Assembly (NCBI GenBank): GCA_049324535.1
Contig: JBMOOG010000019.1
Coordinates: forward strand, 124,001-188,000
DNA from: JBMOOG01 sp049324535
GTDB taxonomy: Bacteria > Pseudomonadota > Alphaproteobacteria > Rhodobacterales > Rhodobacteraceae
DNA length: 64,000 bases
Direction: 5' to 3'
Both the position numbers and the translations under genes were made by a program. This document shows positions 42,969-51,531 of the stretch, in pieces. The notes under the pieces were generated by a model that saw only the letters and a program-made list of their open reading frames with translations, did not search any database and was not told the DNA's origin. Positions within the stretch are counted from its first letter, which is position 1. Each line of letters starts with the position of its first letter.

Positions 42969-45100
42969 CCGCCGATCAGCGCCAGCCAGGCGTCCTCGTC
43001 GATCGTGCGGATGCCGAGACGCTCGGCCTCGCGCGCCTTCGACCCCGCCCCGGGGCCGGCCACCAGGAGGTCGGTGCGGGCCGAGACCGACCCGGCCACC
43101 TTCGCCCCCAGCGCCTCGGCCCGGGCCTTGGCCTCGGCCCGGGTCATCCTCTCGAGCGTGCCGGTGAAGACCACGGTCAGCCCGGCGACGGGGCTGCCCT
43201 CGGTCCGGGGCCGTTCGGCGGGGACGATCTCCGAGAGCTGCGCGACCAGCCGGTCGATCATCGCCCGCTCGGCCGGCTGGTGGAAGGCGGTCACGACCGA
43301 GGTCGCCAGCACCGCGCCCACGCCGTCGATCGCCATCAGATCCGCCCATTCCGGCGAGTCGGGCTGTGCCGAGGTCATCGCGGCCTCGAAGGCTTGCCAG
43401 GTGCCGAAGTGCCGGGCCAGAAGCTGGGCCGCCGCCTCGCCGACATGGCGGATACCCAGCGAGAAGATCAGGCGCGCTAGAGGAATTCGTCGCCTTTCAT
43501 CAATGGCTTGAAAGAGTTTCTTGACAGACTTTTCATTGGTCGGCCGGCCCTTGGCATCGCGGCGGTAGAGGTCGATCGCGCCGGCCTGCTGGCGCGCCGC
43601 CAGCGTGAAGATGTCGGCGGGCTCGCGGATCAGGCCCTCGCTGTGGAACTGCTCGATCTGCTTCTCGCCCAGCCCCTCGATGTCGAAGGCGCCGCGAGAC
43701 ACGAAATGCTTCAGCTTTTCAATCGATTGCGCCGGGCAGCTCATGCCGCCCGTGCAGCGGCGGACCGCATCGCCCGGCTCGCGGATCGCCTCGGAACCGC
43801 AGACCGGACAGCGGGTCGGGAACACGTAGGGGCGGGCGTCGGCCGGCCGGCGCGACAGATCGACATCGGCGATCTTCGGGATCACGTCACCGGCGCGATA
43901 GACCTGCACCCAGTCGCCTTCGCGGATGTCGCGCCCCTCGCGGATCGGCTCGCCCGAGGCCGAGCGGCCGGCGATGTAGTCCTCGTTGTGCAGGGTGGCG
44001 TTCGACACCACCACGCCCCCCACCGTCACCGGCGTGAGCCGCGCGACCGGCGACAGCGCCCCGGTGCGGCCCACCTGGATGTCGATGGATTCGAGCCGCG
44101 TCCAGGCGAGTTCGGCCGGAAACTTGTGGGCGATCGCCCAGCGCGGCGTCGTGGAGCGGAACCCCAGGCGCCGCTGAAGGGCCAGGTCGTTCACCTTGTA
44201 GACCACCCCGTCGATGTCGTAGGGCAGCGTCGCCCGCATCGCCTCGATGCGCCGGTAGGTGGCCAGCAGGTCGGCCGGCGTACGGCAGAGACGGGTCTCG
44301 GCGTTGGTGGCGAAGCCCATCGCCCGGAACCGTTCGAGCACCCCGGCCTGCGTGTCGGCAAGCGGCGCGGACAGCTCGCCCCAGGCGTAGGCGAAGAAGC
44401 GCAGGGGCCTTGCCGCGGTGATGCGCGCGTCAAGCTGGCGCAGCGACCCGGCGGCGGCGTTGCGCGGATTGGCAAAGAGCTTCTCGCCCGCCTCGGCCTG
44501 CCGCGCGTTCAGCGCCGCGAAATCGGCCTTGGCCATGTAGCATTCCCCGCGGACCTCGAGCACCGCCGGGGCGCCCTCGATGTATTCCGGTATTTCCTTT
44601 ATCGTGCGGGCATTTGCGGTGACATCCTCGCCCGTCTCGCCATCGCCGCGCGTGGCCGCCTGCACCAGCCGCCCCGCCTCGTAGCGCAGCGACAGCGACA
44701 GGCCGTCGATCTTCGGCTCGGCGGTGTAGGCCAGCGGCGCCTCGGGTCCGAGGTTGAGGAAGCTGCGCACCCGCCCGTCGAAGTCGACGATCTCCTCGTC
44801 GGTGTAGGCGTTCTCGAGGCTCAGCATCCGCACCCGGTGCAGGACCTTGCTGAAGCCCTCGGCCGGCGCGGCCCCGACCTGCCGCGTCGGGCTGTCGGGT
44901 GCGGCCAGGTCGGGAAAGCGGGCCTCGATCGCGACCAGCCGCCGCTTCAGCGCGTCGTATTCGGCGTCCGAGATCTCGGGCGCGTCCAGCTCGTGATAGG
45001 CGCGGTTGGCCCGGCGTACCGCCTCGGCCAGCCGGCGCCATTCCGCCGCCGCCTCCGCAGGCCCCAGGTCCTCGACCGCCACCGCGTTCCGATCCGTCAT
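42965..45100 (-). CDS. ligA: NAD-dependent DNA ligase
   Basis: A 711-residue replicative ligase. Domain Ia (YHELDAPEISDAEYDALKRRL), adenylation Lys130 in TAEPKIDGLSLSLRYE, the OB fold, a zinc finger (CPVCGSEAIREPGDAVRRCTGGMSCPAQ), HhH repeats and a C-terminal BRCT domain (VAGLTVVFTGTLERMTRAEAKARAEALGAKVAGSVSARTDLLVAGPGAGSKAREAERLGI) are all present. It is divergent from the ligase-associated exonuclease, with 97 bp between starts. Confidence 0.97.
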   Translation of the reverse strand: MTDRNAVAVEDLGPAEAAAEWRRLAEAVRRANRAYHELDAPEISDAEYDALKRRLVAIEARFPDLAAPDSPTRQVGAAPAEGFSKVLHRVRMLSLENAYTDEEIVDFDGRVRSFLNLGPEAPLAYTAEPKIDGLSLSLRYEAGRLVQAATRGDGETGEDVTANARTIKEIPEYIEGAPAVLEVRGECYMAKADFAALNARQAEAGEKLFANPRNAAAGSLRQLDARITAARPLRFFAYAWGELSAPLADTQAGVLERFRAMGFATNAETRLCRTPADLLATYRRIEAMRATLPYDIDGVVYKVNDLALQRRLGFRSTTPRWAIAHKFPAELAWTRLESIDIQVGRTGALSPVARLTPVTVGGVVVSNATLHNEDYIAGRSASGEPIREGRDIREGDWVQVYRAGDVIPKIADVDLSRRPADARPYVFPTRCPVCGSEAIREPGDAVRRCTGGMSCPAQSIEKLKHFVSRGAFDIEGLGEKQIEQFHSEGLIREPADIFTLAARQQAGAIDLYRRDAKGRPTNEKSVKKLFQAIDERRRIPLARLIFSLGIRHVGEAAAQLLARHFGTWQAFEAAMTSAQPDSPEWADLMAIDGVGAVLATSVVTAFHQPAERAMIDRLVAQLSEIVPAERPRTEGSPVAGLTVVFTGTLERMTRAEAKARAEALGAKVAGSVSARTDLLVAGPGAGSKAREAERLGIRTIDEDAWLALIGG

Positions 45101-45197
45101 GCGCCGCCCCCTGTCTGGCCCGAAGTGTTAGGCCGCGCCGCCGCTCCGGTCCAGCCCGCGCTTGCCTCCGTGTCCGCCCCGCCGCAGGATCGGGCCG

Positions 45198-46199
45198 ATG
45201 TCCGGTCCGCTTCTCACCCTGCGCCCCGAAGGGCTCTACGTCCCGGCGGGCGATGTCCACATCGACCCCACCCGGCCGGTCGCGCGGGCGGTCATCACCC
45301 ACGGCCATTCCGACCACGCGCGCGCCGGGCACGGTGCGGTGCTGGCCACGGCCGAGACGCTCGACATCATGGCCATCCGCTACGGCGCGGGCTTTTCCGG
45401 GGCGGTGCAGGCGGCCCATGGGGTGATCGACCTTGGCGGCGCGCGGCTCCGGCTCGTGCCCGCGGGCCATGTGCTGGGCTCGGCGCAGGTGGTGGTCGAG
45501 GCCGGTGGCCAGCGGGCCGTGGTCTCGGGCGACTACAGCCGGGTGGCCAGCCCGACCTGCGCGCCCTTCGAGCCGGTGGCCTGCGATCTCTTCGTGACCG
45601 AGGCGACCTTCGGCCTGCCGGTCTTCCACCATCCGCCGCCCGCGGCCGAGGTGGCGCGGCTTCTCGCGTCGGTCGCGGCCTTCCCCGAGCGCGCGCATCT
45701 GATCGGGGCCTATGCGCTGGGCAAGGCGCAGCGGCTGATTTTTCTCTTGCGGCAGGCCGGCCACGAGGGGCCGATCCTGATCCACGGCGCGCTTCAGGCG
45801 CTTTGCGACTATCACCGGGCGCGCGGGATCGATCTGGGCGACCTGCGCCCGGCCACGGTCGACCGCGCCGAGGCCCGGGCGCTGCGCGGGGCGATCGTGA
45901 TTGCGCCGCCCTCGGCCTTCGCCAGCCCCTGGGTGCAGCGGTTCGAGGATCCGGTGATCGGCTTCGCCTCGGGCTGGATGCAGGTCCGCGCCCGCGCGCG
46001 CCAGCGCGGGGTCGAACTGCCGCTGGTCCTCTCCGACCACGCCGACTGGCCCGACCTCACACGCACGATCCGCGAGACCGGCGCCGGCCAGATCTGGATC
46101 ACCCACGGCCGCGAAGAGGCGCTGATGCGCTGGGCCGCCCTCGAGGGGCTGGACGCACGGCCGCTGTCGATCGCGGGCTACGAGGACGAGGCCGAGTGA
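45198..46199 (+). CDS. Ligase-associated DNA exonuclease (metallo-beta-lactamase fold)
   Basis: A 333-residue protein with the beta-CASP-like nuclease signature THGHSDHARAGHG, VVSGDYSR and, late, VLSDHADWPDL and WITHGREEAL. It belongs to the mRNA 3'-end processing factor/exonuclease family encoded with ATP-dependent ligases and Lhr-type helicases. It probably trims DNA ends before sealing. It shares one base of its stop with the ligase start, and the pair faces the convergent phosphoesterase/helicase pair. Confidence 0.9.
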   Translation: MSGPLLTLRPEGLYVPAGDVHIDPTRPVARAVITHGHSDHARAGHGAVLATAETLDIMAIRYGAGFSGAVQAAHGVIDLGGARLRLVPAGHVLGSAQVVVEAGGQRAVVSGDYSRVASPTCAPFEPVACDLFVTEATFGLPVFHHPPPAAEVARLLASVAAFPERAHLIGAYALGKAQRLIFLLRQAGHEGPILIHGALQALCDYHRARGIDLGDLRPATVDRAEARALRGAIVIAPPSAFASPWVQRFEDPVIGFASGWMQVRARARQRGVELPLVLSDHADWPDLTRTIRETGAGQIWITHGREEALMRWAALEGLDARPLSIAGYEDEAE

Positions 46200-47761
46200 T
46201 GCGCGCCTTCGCCGCCCTTCTGGAACGGCTGGCCTTCACCCCCGGGCGCAACGCCAAGCTGGCGCTGCTGACCGGCTATCTGCGCGCGACACCCGACCCC
46301 GACCGCGGGTTCGCGCTTGCCGCCATCACCGGGGATCTGGCGCTCGGCACGGCCAAGCCCGCACTGCTGCGGGCGCTGGTGGCCGAACGGGTCGATGCCG
46401 AGCTCTTCGCGCTCTCCTACGACTTCGTGGGCGACCTCGCCGAGACCATCGCCCTGATCTGGCCCGCGCGCGGGGAGCCGGGCGACCTCGCCCTGTCCGA
46501 GGTGGTCACCCGGCTGCGCGACGCCGGAAAGACCGAGACCATGCGGCTGATCGAGGGCTGGCTCGACCGGCTCGGCCCGTCGGAACGGCTGGCGCTGGTC
46601 AAGCTTGCCACCGGCGGGCTGCGCGTCGGCGTGTCGGCGCGGCTGGCGCGGGCGGCGGTGGCGCAGATGGGCGGTCTGCCGGTCGAGGCGGTCGAGGAGG
46701 TCTGGCCCGGCCTCGCGCCGCCCTATGCCGATCTCTTCGGCTGGGCCGAAGGCGGGCCGCGCCCCGCACCGGCGCGCGCGGCCTTCCGTCCGGTCATGCT
46801 GGCCAATCCGCTTGGGGAATCGGACTTTTCCCTCCTTGATCCAGCGGCTTACGCGGCCGAGTGGAAGTGGGATGGCATCCGCGTGCAGGCGGTGGCCGAG
46901 GCCGGAATCCGGCGGCTCTATTCGCGCACGGGCGATGACATCTCGGCCGCCTTTCCCGACATCGTCGCGCGCATGGCCTTCGAGGGCGTGCTCGATGGCG
47001 AGCTTCTTGTGCGCCGGGGCGCGACGGTCGCGCCCTTCGCCGATCTCCAGACCCGGCTCAACCGCAAGACGCCGGGGCGCGCGCTCCTGGCCAGCCACCC
47101 GGCGGCGCTGCGGCTCTATGACATCCTCGCCTGGGCGGGCGAGGATCTGCGGCCCCTGCCCTTCGCCGATCGCCGCGCGCGGCTCGAGGCGGCGCTCGCG
47201 GCGCTGGACGAGCCGCGGTTCGACCTGTCGCCGCGGCTCGACTTCGCGGGCTGGGAGGATCTGTCGCGGCTGCGCGCCGACCCGCCCGAGCCGGTCATCG
47301 AGGGCGTGATGCTGAAGCGGCTGGACAGCGCCTATGCCGGCGGGCGGCCGAAGGGGCCGTGGTTCAAGTGGAAGCGCGACCCCCACACCCTCGACGCGGT
47401 GGTGCTCTATGCGCAGCGGGGCCACGGCAAGCGGTCGGGCTTCTATTCGGACTTCACCTTCGGGCTCTGGTCGGGCGCCGATCTGGTGCCGGTGGGCAAG
47501 GCCTATTCGGGGTTCACCGACGAGGAGCTGCGCCGACTCGACCGCTTCGTGCGCCACAACACCGTCCAGCGCTTCGGTCCGGTGCGCCAGCTTGCGCCGG
47601 ATCTGGTGGTCGAGGTGGCCTTCGAGGGCGTGAACCGGTCGGCCCGCCACCGCTCGGGTGTCGCCTTGCGCTTTCCGCGCATCCGCCGCATCCGCTGGGA
47701 CAAGCCCGCCGCCGAGGCCGACCGGCTCGAGACGCTGGCGGCGCTGCTGGCGCAGCCCTAG
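46199..47761 (+). CDS. ATP-dependent DNA ligase (ligase-associated repair set)
   Basis: A 520-residue ligase. The N-terminal DNA-binding domain (about 1-190) includes ALVKLATGGLRVGVSARLARAAVA. Motif I is EWKWDGIRVQ with nucleophile Lys223, followed by YSRTGDDISAAFPD (motif Ia/III region), FEGVLDGELLVRR (motif III), EGVMLKRLDSAYAGGRPKGPWFKWKRDP (motifs IV-V) and the C-terminal OB fold VEVAFEGVNRSARHRSGVALRFPRIRRIRWDKP. The organism also has NAD-dependent ligA, so this is an accessory repair ligase. It overlaps the convergent phosphoesterase gene by 4 bp. Confidence 0.94.
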   Translation: MRAFAALLERLAFTPGRNAKLALLTGYLRATPDPDRGFALAAITGDLALGTAKPALLRALVAERVDAELFALSYDFVGDLAETIALIWPARGEPGDLALSEVVTRLRDAGKTETMRLIEGWLDRLGPSERLALVKLATGGLRVGVSARLARAAVAQMGGLPVEAVEEVWPGLAPPYADLFGWAEGGPRPAPARAAFRPVMLANPLGESDFSLLDPAAYAAEWKWDGIRVQAVAEAGIRRLYSRTGDDISAAFPDIVARMAFEGVLDGELLVRRGATVAPFADLQTRLNRKTPGRALLASHPAALRLYDILAWAGEDLRPLPFADRRARLEAALAALDEPRFDLSPRLDFAGWEDLSRLRADPPEPVIEGVMLKRLDSAYAGGRPKGPWFKWKRDPHTLDAVVLYAQRGHGKRSGFYSDFTFGLWSGADLVPVGKAYSGFTDEELRRLDRFVRHNTVQRFGPVRQLAPDLVVEVAFEGVNRSARHRSGVALRFPRIRRIRWDKPAAEADRLETLAALLAQP

Positions 47762-48459
47762 CCCCGCAGGCGGCGGCCGCCGGCACCGGTCAGCGGCACG
47801 GCAAGCACCGCGGCCCCCGTCACCAGCGCGATGCCCGGCCCCACCAGATCGCAGAGCGGCGGCCGGGTGGCGTCCAGCCCTCCGGTGAAGGCCCCGAAGG
47901 CCGGAAGGACGAGGTGCTCGCGCCCGACCAGCATCGCCGGATGCAGCCGCCCGGCGAGGCGCAGCTTCGGATGGTAGTGGCCCGAAATGTCCGGCCCCGC
48001 GCCGGGCCGCGCCTCGTGGCGCAGCGTCAGACCGTCGAGCGTCCATTCCGGCAACCAGTCTCCGGGAAGGCCGGATGGCGGCGCCCGGCCGAGCGGGTCG
48101 TGATTGCCAGCGATCCAGCGCCAGTCGCGCCCCTCGGCCATCCGCGCGATCCGGCCAAGCGCGCGCGCATCGAGCGCACCGACCGCGGCCGTGTCGTCGA
48201 AGGCGTCGCCGAGCGACACCACCCGCGCCGGATCGGTGGAGGCGAGAGCTGCCTCGAGCCGGTCGAGCGTCTCGGCCGTCTCGAAGGGCGGCAGCAGCGG
48301 GCCGCCGCGCCGCGCCTGGCGCTCGGACCGGCCGAGGTGCAGGTCCGCGACCAGAAGCGTGCGCAGATGCGGCCACCAGAGCGCCCCCGAGGCGAGCGCC
48401 ACCAGCGACCGCCCCGCGAAGGTGAAGGCCCGCGCCCCGTCCGGTCCGGTCCCGCTCAT
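47758..48459 (-). CDS. pdeM: Ligase-associated metallophosphoesterase
   Basis: A 233-residue calcineurin-like phosphoesterase. The dinuclear metal motifs are TLLVADLHLGRSE, VSLGDAFDD, IAGNHDP and DISGHYHPK. This is the PdeM family that accompanies DNA-processing ligases. It overlaps the helicase gene by 4 bp and converges on the ligase gene. A DNA 3'-end phosphodiesterase or cyclic-nucleotide role is possible; its repair role is inferred from synteny. Confidence 0.9.
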   Translation of the reverse strand: MSGTGPDGARAFTFAGRSLVALASGALWWPHLRTLLVADLHLGRSERQARRGGPLLPPFETAETLDRLEAALASTDPARVVSLGDAFDDTAAVGALDARALGRIARMAEGRDWRWIAGNHDPLGRAPPSGLPGDWLPEWTLDGLTLRHEARPGAGPDISGHYHPKLRLAGRLHPAMLVGREHLVLPAFGAFTGGLDATRPPLCDLVGPGIALVTGAAVLAVPLTGAGGRRLRG

Positions 48460-50864
48460 TCCAGCCCCGCCTCGCGCATCAGCCGTGCCGCCTCTTCGGC
48501 CATCAGCCGCCTCTCGCCCTCGCCGCGGATGCTGACCGCCCCGGCCTCGAGCAGGAGCGGCGCGGCCAGCGGCGTGACATGCGGCGCCCGCCGGTACTCG
48601 ATCACCGGCGACCCGGCCAGCATGTCCTCGATCCGGTCGAAATCGACAAGGCCCCGCCGCGCCTCGTCCGCGGTGATCCGCAACAGGAGGTGGCCGGGAT
48701 CGTGGCGGCGCAGCGTGTCGTAGAGGATGTCCGAGGAAAACGTCGCCTGCCGTCCGGTCTTGCGCCGTCCGGGCAGGTTGCGCTGGATCAGGCCCGCGAC
48801 CGTGGCCACCGTGCGGAAGCTGCGCTTCATCACCGCGTTGTCGGCCAGCCAGTCGGTCAGCCCCTCGCGCAGGCCCTGCGGGTCCAGAAGGGCGGCGGGA
48901 TCGCGCACGGGGTCCAGCGACGAGACCAGCAGCGCGTAGTCGTTGGCGATGAACCCCAGCGGTCCGAGGCCCGCGATCTCCATGCGCCGCGTCAGCAGCA
49001 GGCCCAGCGTCTGGTGCGCGTTGCGGCCGGCGAAGCCGTAGAGGCAGAAATGGTCGCGTCCGCCGCGGGCAAAGCCTTCGCAGGCCAGAACGCCGGGCCG
49101 CGGCAGCACCGAGATCGACCGTTGCAGCGCCAGCCAGGCGCGGGTGTCGGCGGGAAGCTCGCCCCAGCGGCCGGGATCGCCGATCAGCGCCTGCACCCGA
49201 CGCGACAGTTGCAGCGAGGTCGCCATCTTGAGCCCGCTGAAGACCGCGATCCGCGGATCCCGGCCGGGGCTGGGCGAGACCTCGACCACCAGTTCGCGCA
49301 GCCCCTCGAAGCGGACCACCTGCCCGCCGATCAGGAAGCTGTCGCCGGGCGACAGGGTGGCGGCGAAGCTTTCCTCGACCTCGCCCAGGGGCGCGCCGCC
49401 GCGCCGTGCCCGCAGCCGGACCGCCAGCGTCTCGGTGGCCACGATGGTGCCGACGTTCAGCCGCAGGTCGCGCGCCGTGCGCGGGTCGCGCAACTGCCAC
49501 AGACCCTCCCGCTCCAGCAGGCGCTGCCAGCGGTCGTAGGCGCGCAGCGCGTAGCCGCCGGTCGCGCAGAAGTCGAGGCAGGCGTCGAAATCGGCGCGCG
49601 ACAGCCCGGCATAGGGCCCCGCGCCGCGCACCTCGGCGAACAGCGCGTCCGCCCGGAACGGCCCGGCGCAGGCGGTCAGCAGGATGTGCTGGCAGAGCAC
49701 GTCGAGCGCCCCGTCGCGCGGCGGGTCGCCGTCGAGATCGCCCTCGGCCACGGCCTCGAGCGCGGCCACGCATTCCACCACCTCGAAGCGGTTGGCCGGC
49801 ACGATCCGGGCGCGCGACGGGCGGTCGTAGCGGTGATTGGCCCGCCCGATGCGCTGGACCAGCCGCTTGACGTTGCGGGGCGCGCCCACCTGGATCACCA
49901 GATCGACATCCCCCCAGTCGAGCCCGAGATCGAGCGATCCGGTGCAGACCACGGCGCGCAGGCTGCCGGCGGCCATCGCCGCCTCGACGCGCTGGCGCGC
50001 CTCGCGGGCGAGCGAGCCGTGGTGCAGGCCGATCGGCAGGGTGTCGTCGTTCACGTCCCAGAGCGCCTGGAAGAACAGCTCGGCCTGCGCGCGGGTGTTG
50101 AGAAAGACCAGCGTCAGCCGCGCGGCGCGGATCGCCGCCATCACGTCGGGCGCGGCGTGGCGCCCGCCGCCGCCCGCCCAGGGCGCCGGGCGGCTTGTGG
50201 GCAGCATCGCGACATCGGGCGCTGGCCCCGGATCGGCCAGAAGGACGCGCGCCCCGCCCAGCCAGCGGGCCAGGGCCGCGGGATCCTCGACCGTGGCCGA
50301 GAGCGCCGTGACCCGCAGCCCCGGCGCCAGCCGCCGCAGCCGCGCGAGGCCCAGCGTGAGCTGGTCGCCCCGCCGGCCCTCGGCCATCGCGTGGGCCTCG
50401 TCCACGATCACCCGGCGCAGGCCCGCGAAAAGCCGGGGCGCCTCGGGATAGGACAGCATCAGCGCGAGGCTCTCGGGGGTGGTCAGCAGGACATGCGGCG
50501 GATCGACCCGCTGGCGGCTGCGCCGCGCGGCGGCGGTGTCGCCGGTGCGGTCCTCGATGCGCAGGGCGAGGCCCAGTTCGGCGACCGGCCCCGAGAGGCT
50601 GCGCGCGATGTCCGCGGTCAGCGCCTTGAGCGGCGAGACGTAAAGCGTGTGCAGGCCCGCCGGCGCGCCGGTCCGCCAGAGATCGACGAGCGACGGCAGG
50701 AACCCGGCCAGCGTCTTGCCGCCGCCGGTCGGCGCGACGAGAAGCGTGTCGCCGGTCGCAGCCAGCAGGGCGAGCTGGTGGGGGTGTGGCGTCCAGCCCC
50801 GCCGGGCGAACCAGCGGGCGAAGGGGTCGGGCAAGGGGGAATCCGTGTGCTCGGTCGTGGTCAT
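48456..50864 (-). CDS. lhr: Ligase-associated DEXH-box helicase (Lhr-core type)
   Basis: An 802-residue superfamily 2 helicase. It has Q-region HPHQLALLAATGDT, Walker A APTGGGKT (about residues 44-51), DEAH in VIVDEAHAMAE, SATVEDP (motif III), CTGSLDLGLDWGDVDLVIQVGAPRNVKRLVQRIGRANHR (motifs V-VI), then the Lhr winged-helix and DUF1998-like C-terminal part. Length matches bacterial Lhr-core helicases tied to ATP-dependent ligases. It probably unwinds 3'-tailed or RNA:DNA duplexes during repair. Confidence 0.93.
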   Translation of the reverse strand: MTTTEHTDSPLPDPFARWFARRGWTPHPHQLALLAATGDTLLVAPTGGGKTLAGFLPSLVDLWRTGAPAGLHTLYVSPLKALTADIARSLSGPVAELGLALRIEDRTGDTAAARRSRQRVDPPHVLLTTPESLALMLSYPEAPRLFAGLRRVIVDEAHAMAEGRRGDQLTLGLARLRRLAPGLRVTALSATVEDPAALARWLGGARVLLADPGPAPDVAMLPTSRPAPWAGGGGRHAAPDVMAAIRAARLTLVFLNTRAQAELFFQALWDVNDDTLPIGLHHGSLAREARQRVEAAMAAGSLRAVVCTGSLDLGLDWGDVDLVIQVGAPRNVKRLVQRIGRANHRYDRPSRARIVPANRFEVVECVAALEAVAEGDLDGDPPRDGALDVLCQHILLTACAGPFRADALFAEVRGAGPYAGLSRADFDACLDFCATGGYALRAYDRWQRLLEREGLWQLRDPRTARDLRLNVGTIVATETLAVRLRARRGGAPLGEVEESFAATLSPGDSFLIGGQVVRFEGLRELVVEVSPSPGRDPRIAVFSGLKMATSLQLSRRVQALIGDPGRWGELPADTRAWLALQRSISVLPRPGVLACEGFARGGRDHFCLYGFAGRNAHQTLGLLLTRRMEIAGLGPLGFIANDYALLVSSLDPVRDPAALLDPQGLREGLTDWLADNAVMKRSFRTVATVAGLIQRNLPGRRKTGRQATFSSDILYDTLRRHDPGHLLLRITADEARRGLVDFDRIEDMLAGSPVIEYRRAPHVTPLAAPLLLEAGAVSIRGEGERRLMAEEAARLMREAGLE

Positions 50865-50939
50865 CGGCGGGCGTCCGGTCGGGCGGCCATCCTGCGCGGG
50901 CCGATGCCGGGCCGCAACCCCCGCCCGCCGGCCGCCGCC

Positions 50940-51383
50940 CTAGCCCAGCAGCGTGCCGATGCGGCGCACGGCCAGGGCATAGCCCTCGACCCCGCAGCCC
51001 GCGATCACGCCGTCGGAGCGCAGGCTCACATAGGACCGGTGGCGGAAGCTCTCGCGCCGGTGCACGTTCGAGATGTGGACCTCGATGACGGGGCCGTCGA
51101 AGGCGTTCAGCGCGTCGAGGATCGCGATCGAGGTGTGGGTGAAGGCGCCGGGGTTGATGACGATCGCGGCCATGGTGCCGCGCGCCGCGTGGATCGCGTC
51201 GATGAGCGCGCCCTCGTGGTTGGACTGCATCAGCCGGACGGCGTGGCCGCGCTCGGCGGCGACGGCGGCGCAGGCGCGCTCGACATCGGCAAGCGTGTCG
51301 CGCCCGTAGATCTCGGGCTGGCGCTGGCCCAGCAGGTTCAGGTTGGGCCCGTTCAGGATCAGGATCGTCTTGGTCGCGCTCAT
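50940..51383 (-). CDS. aroQ: Type II 3-dehydroquinate dehydratase
   Basis: A 147-residue dodecameric-type enzyme. ILILNGPNLNLLGQRQPEIYG contains the catalytic loop Tyr, NPGAFTHTSIAILDAL binds substrate, and VIEVHISNVHRRESFRHRSYVS has the catalytic His. It converts 3-dehydroquinate to 3-dehydroshikimate in the shikimate pathway. It lies between the lhr-type helicase and the GMC oxidoreductase on the same strand. Confidence 0.96.
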   Translation of the reverse strand: MSATKTILILNGPNLNLLGQRQPEIYGRDTLADVERACAAVAAERGHAVRLMQSNHEGALIDAIHAARGTMAAIVINPGAFTHTSIAILDALNAFDGPVIEVHISNVHRRESFRHRSYVSLRSDGVIAGCGVEGYALAVRRIGTLLG

Positions 51384-51531
51384 GCCGTCGCCTCGGGCCT
51401 TTCGCCGGGTCTTCCGTCCGGCCGTTGATACGCGCCGCAGGCGGGCCGGGGAACCGCCGACGACGGCCGCGGCGCCAGATTCCCGCCCGGCGCGGTACCG
51501 CTGCCGCGCTCCGTGGGCCCGGCGGGCGCGG

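Noticed and set aside
43508..46190. Long open frame on the plus strand antisense to ligA, running into the ATP-dependent ligase frame
   Set aside because: It is a high-GC shadow frame; only the part from 46199 has ligase motifs and a proper start.
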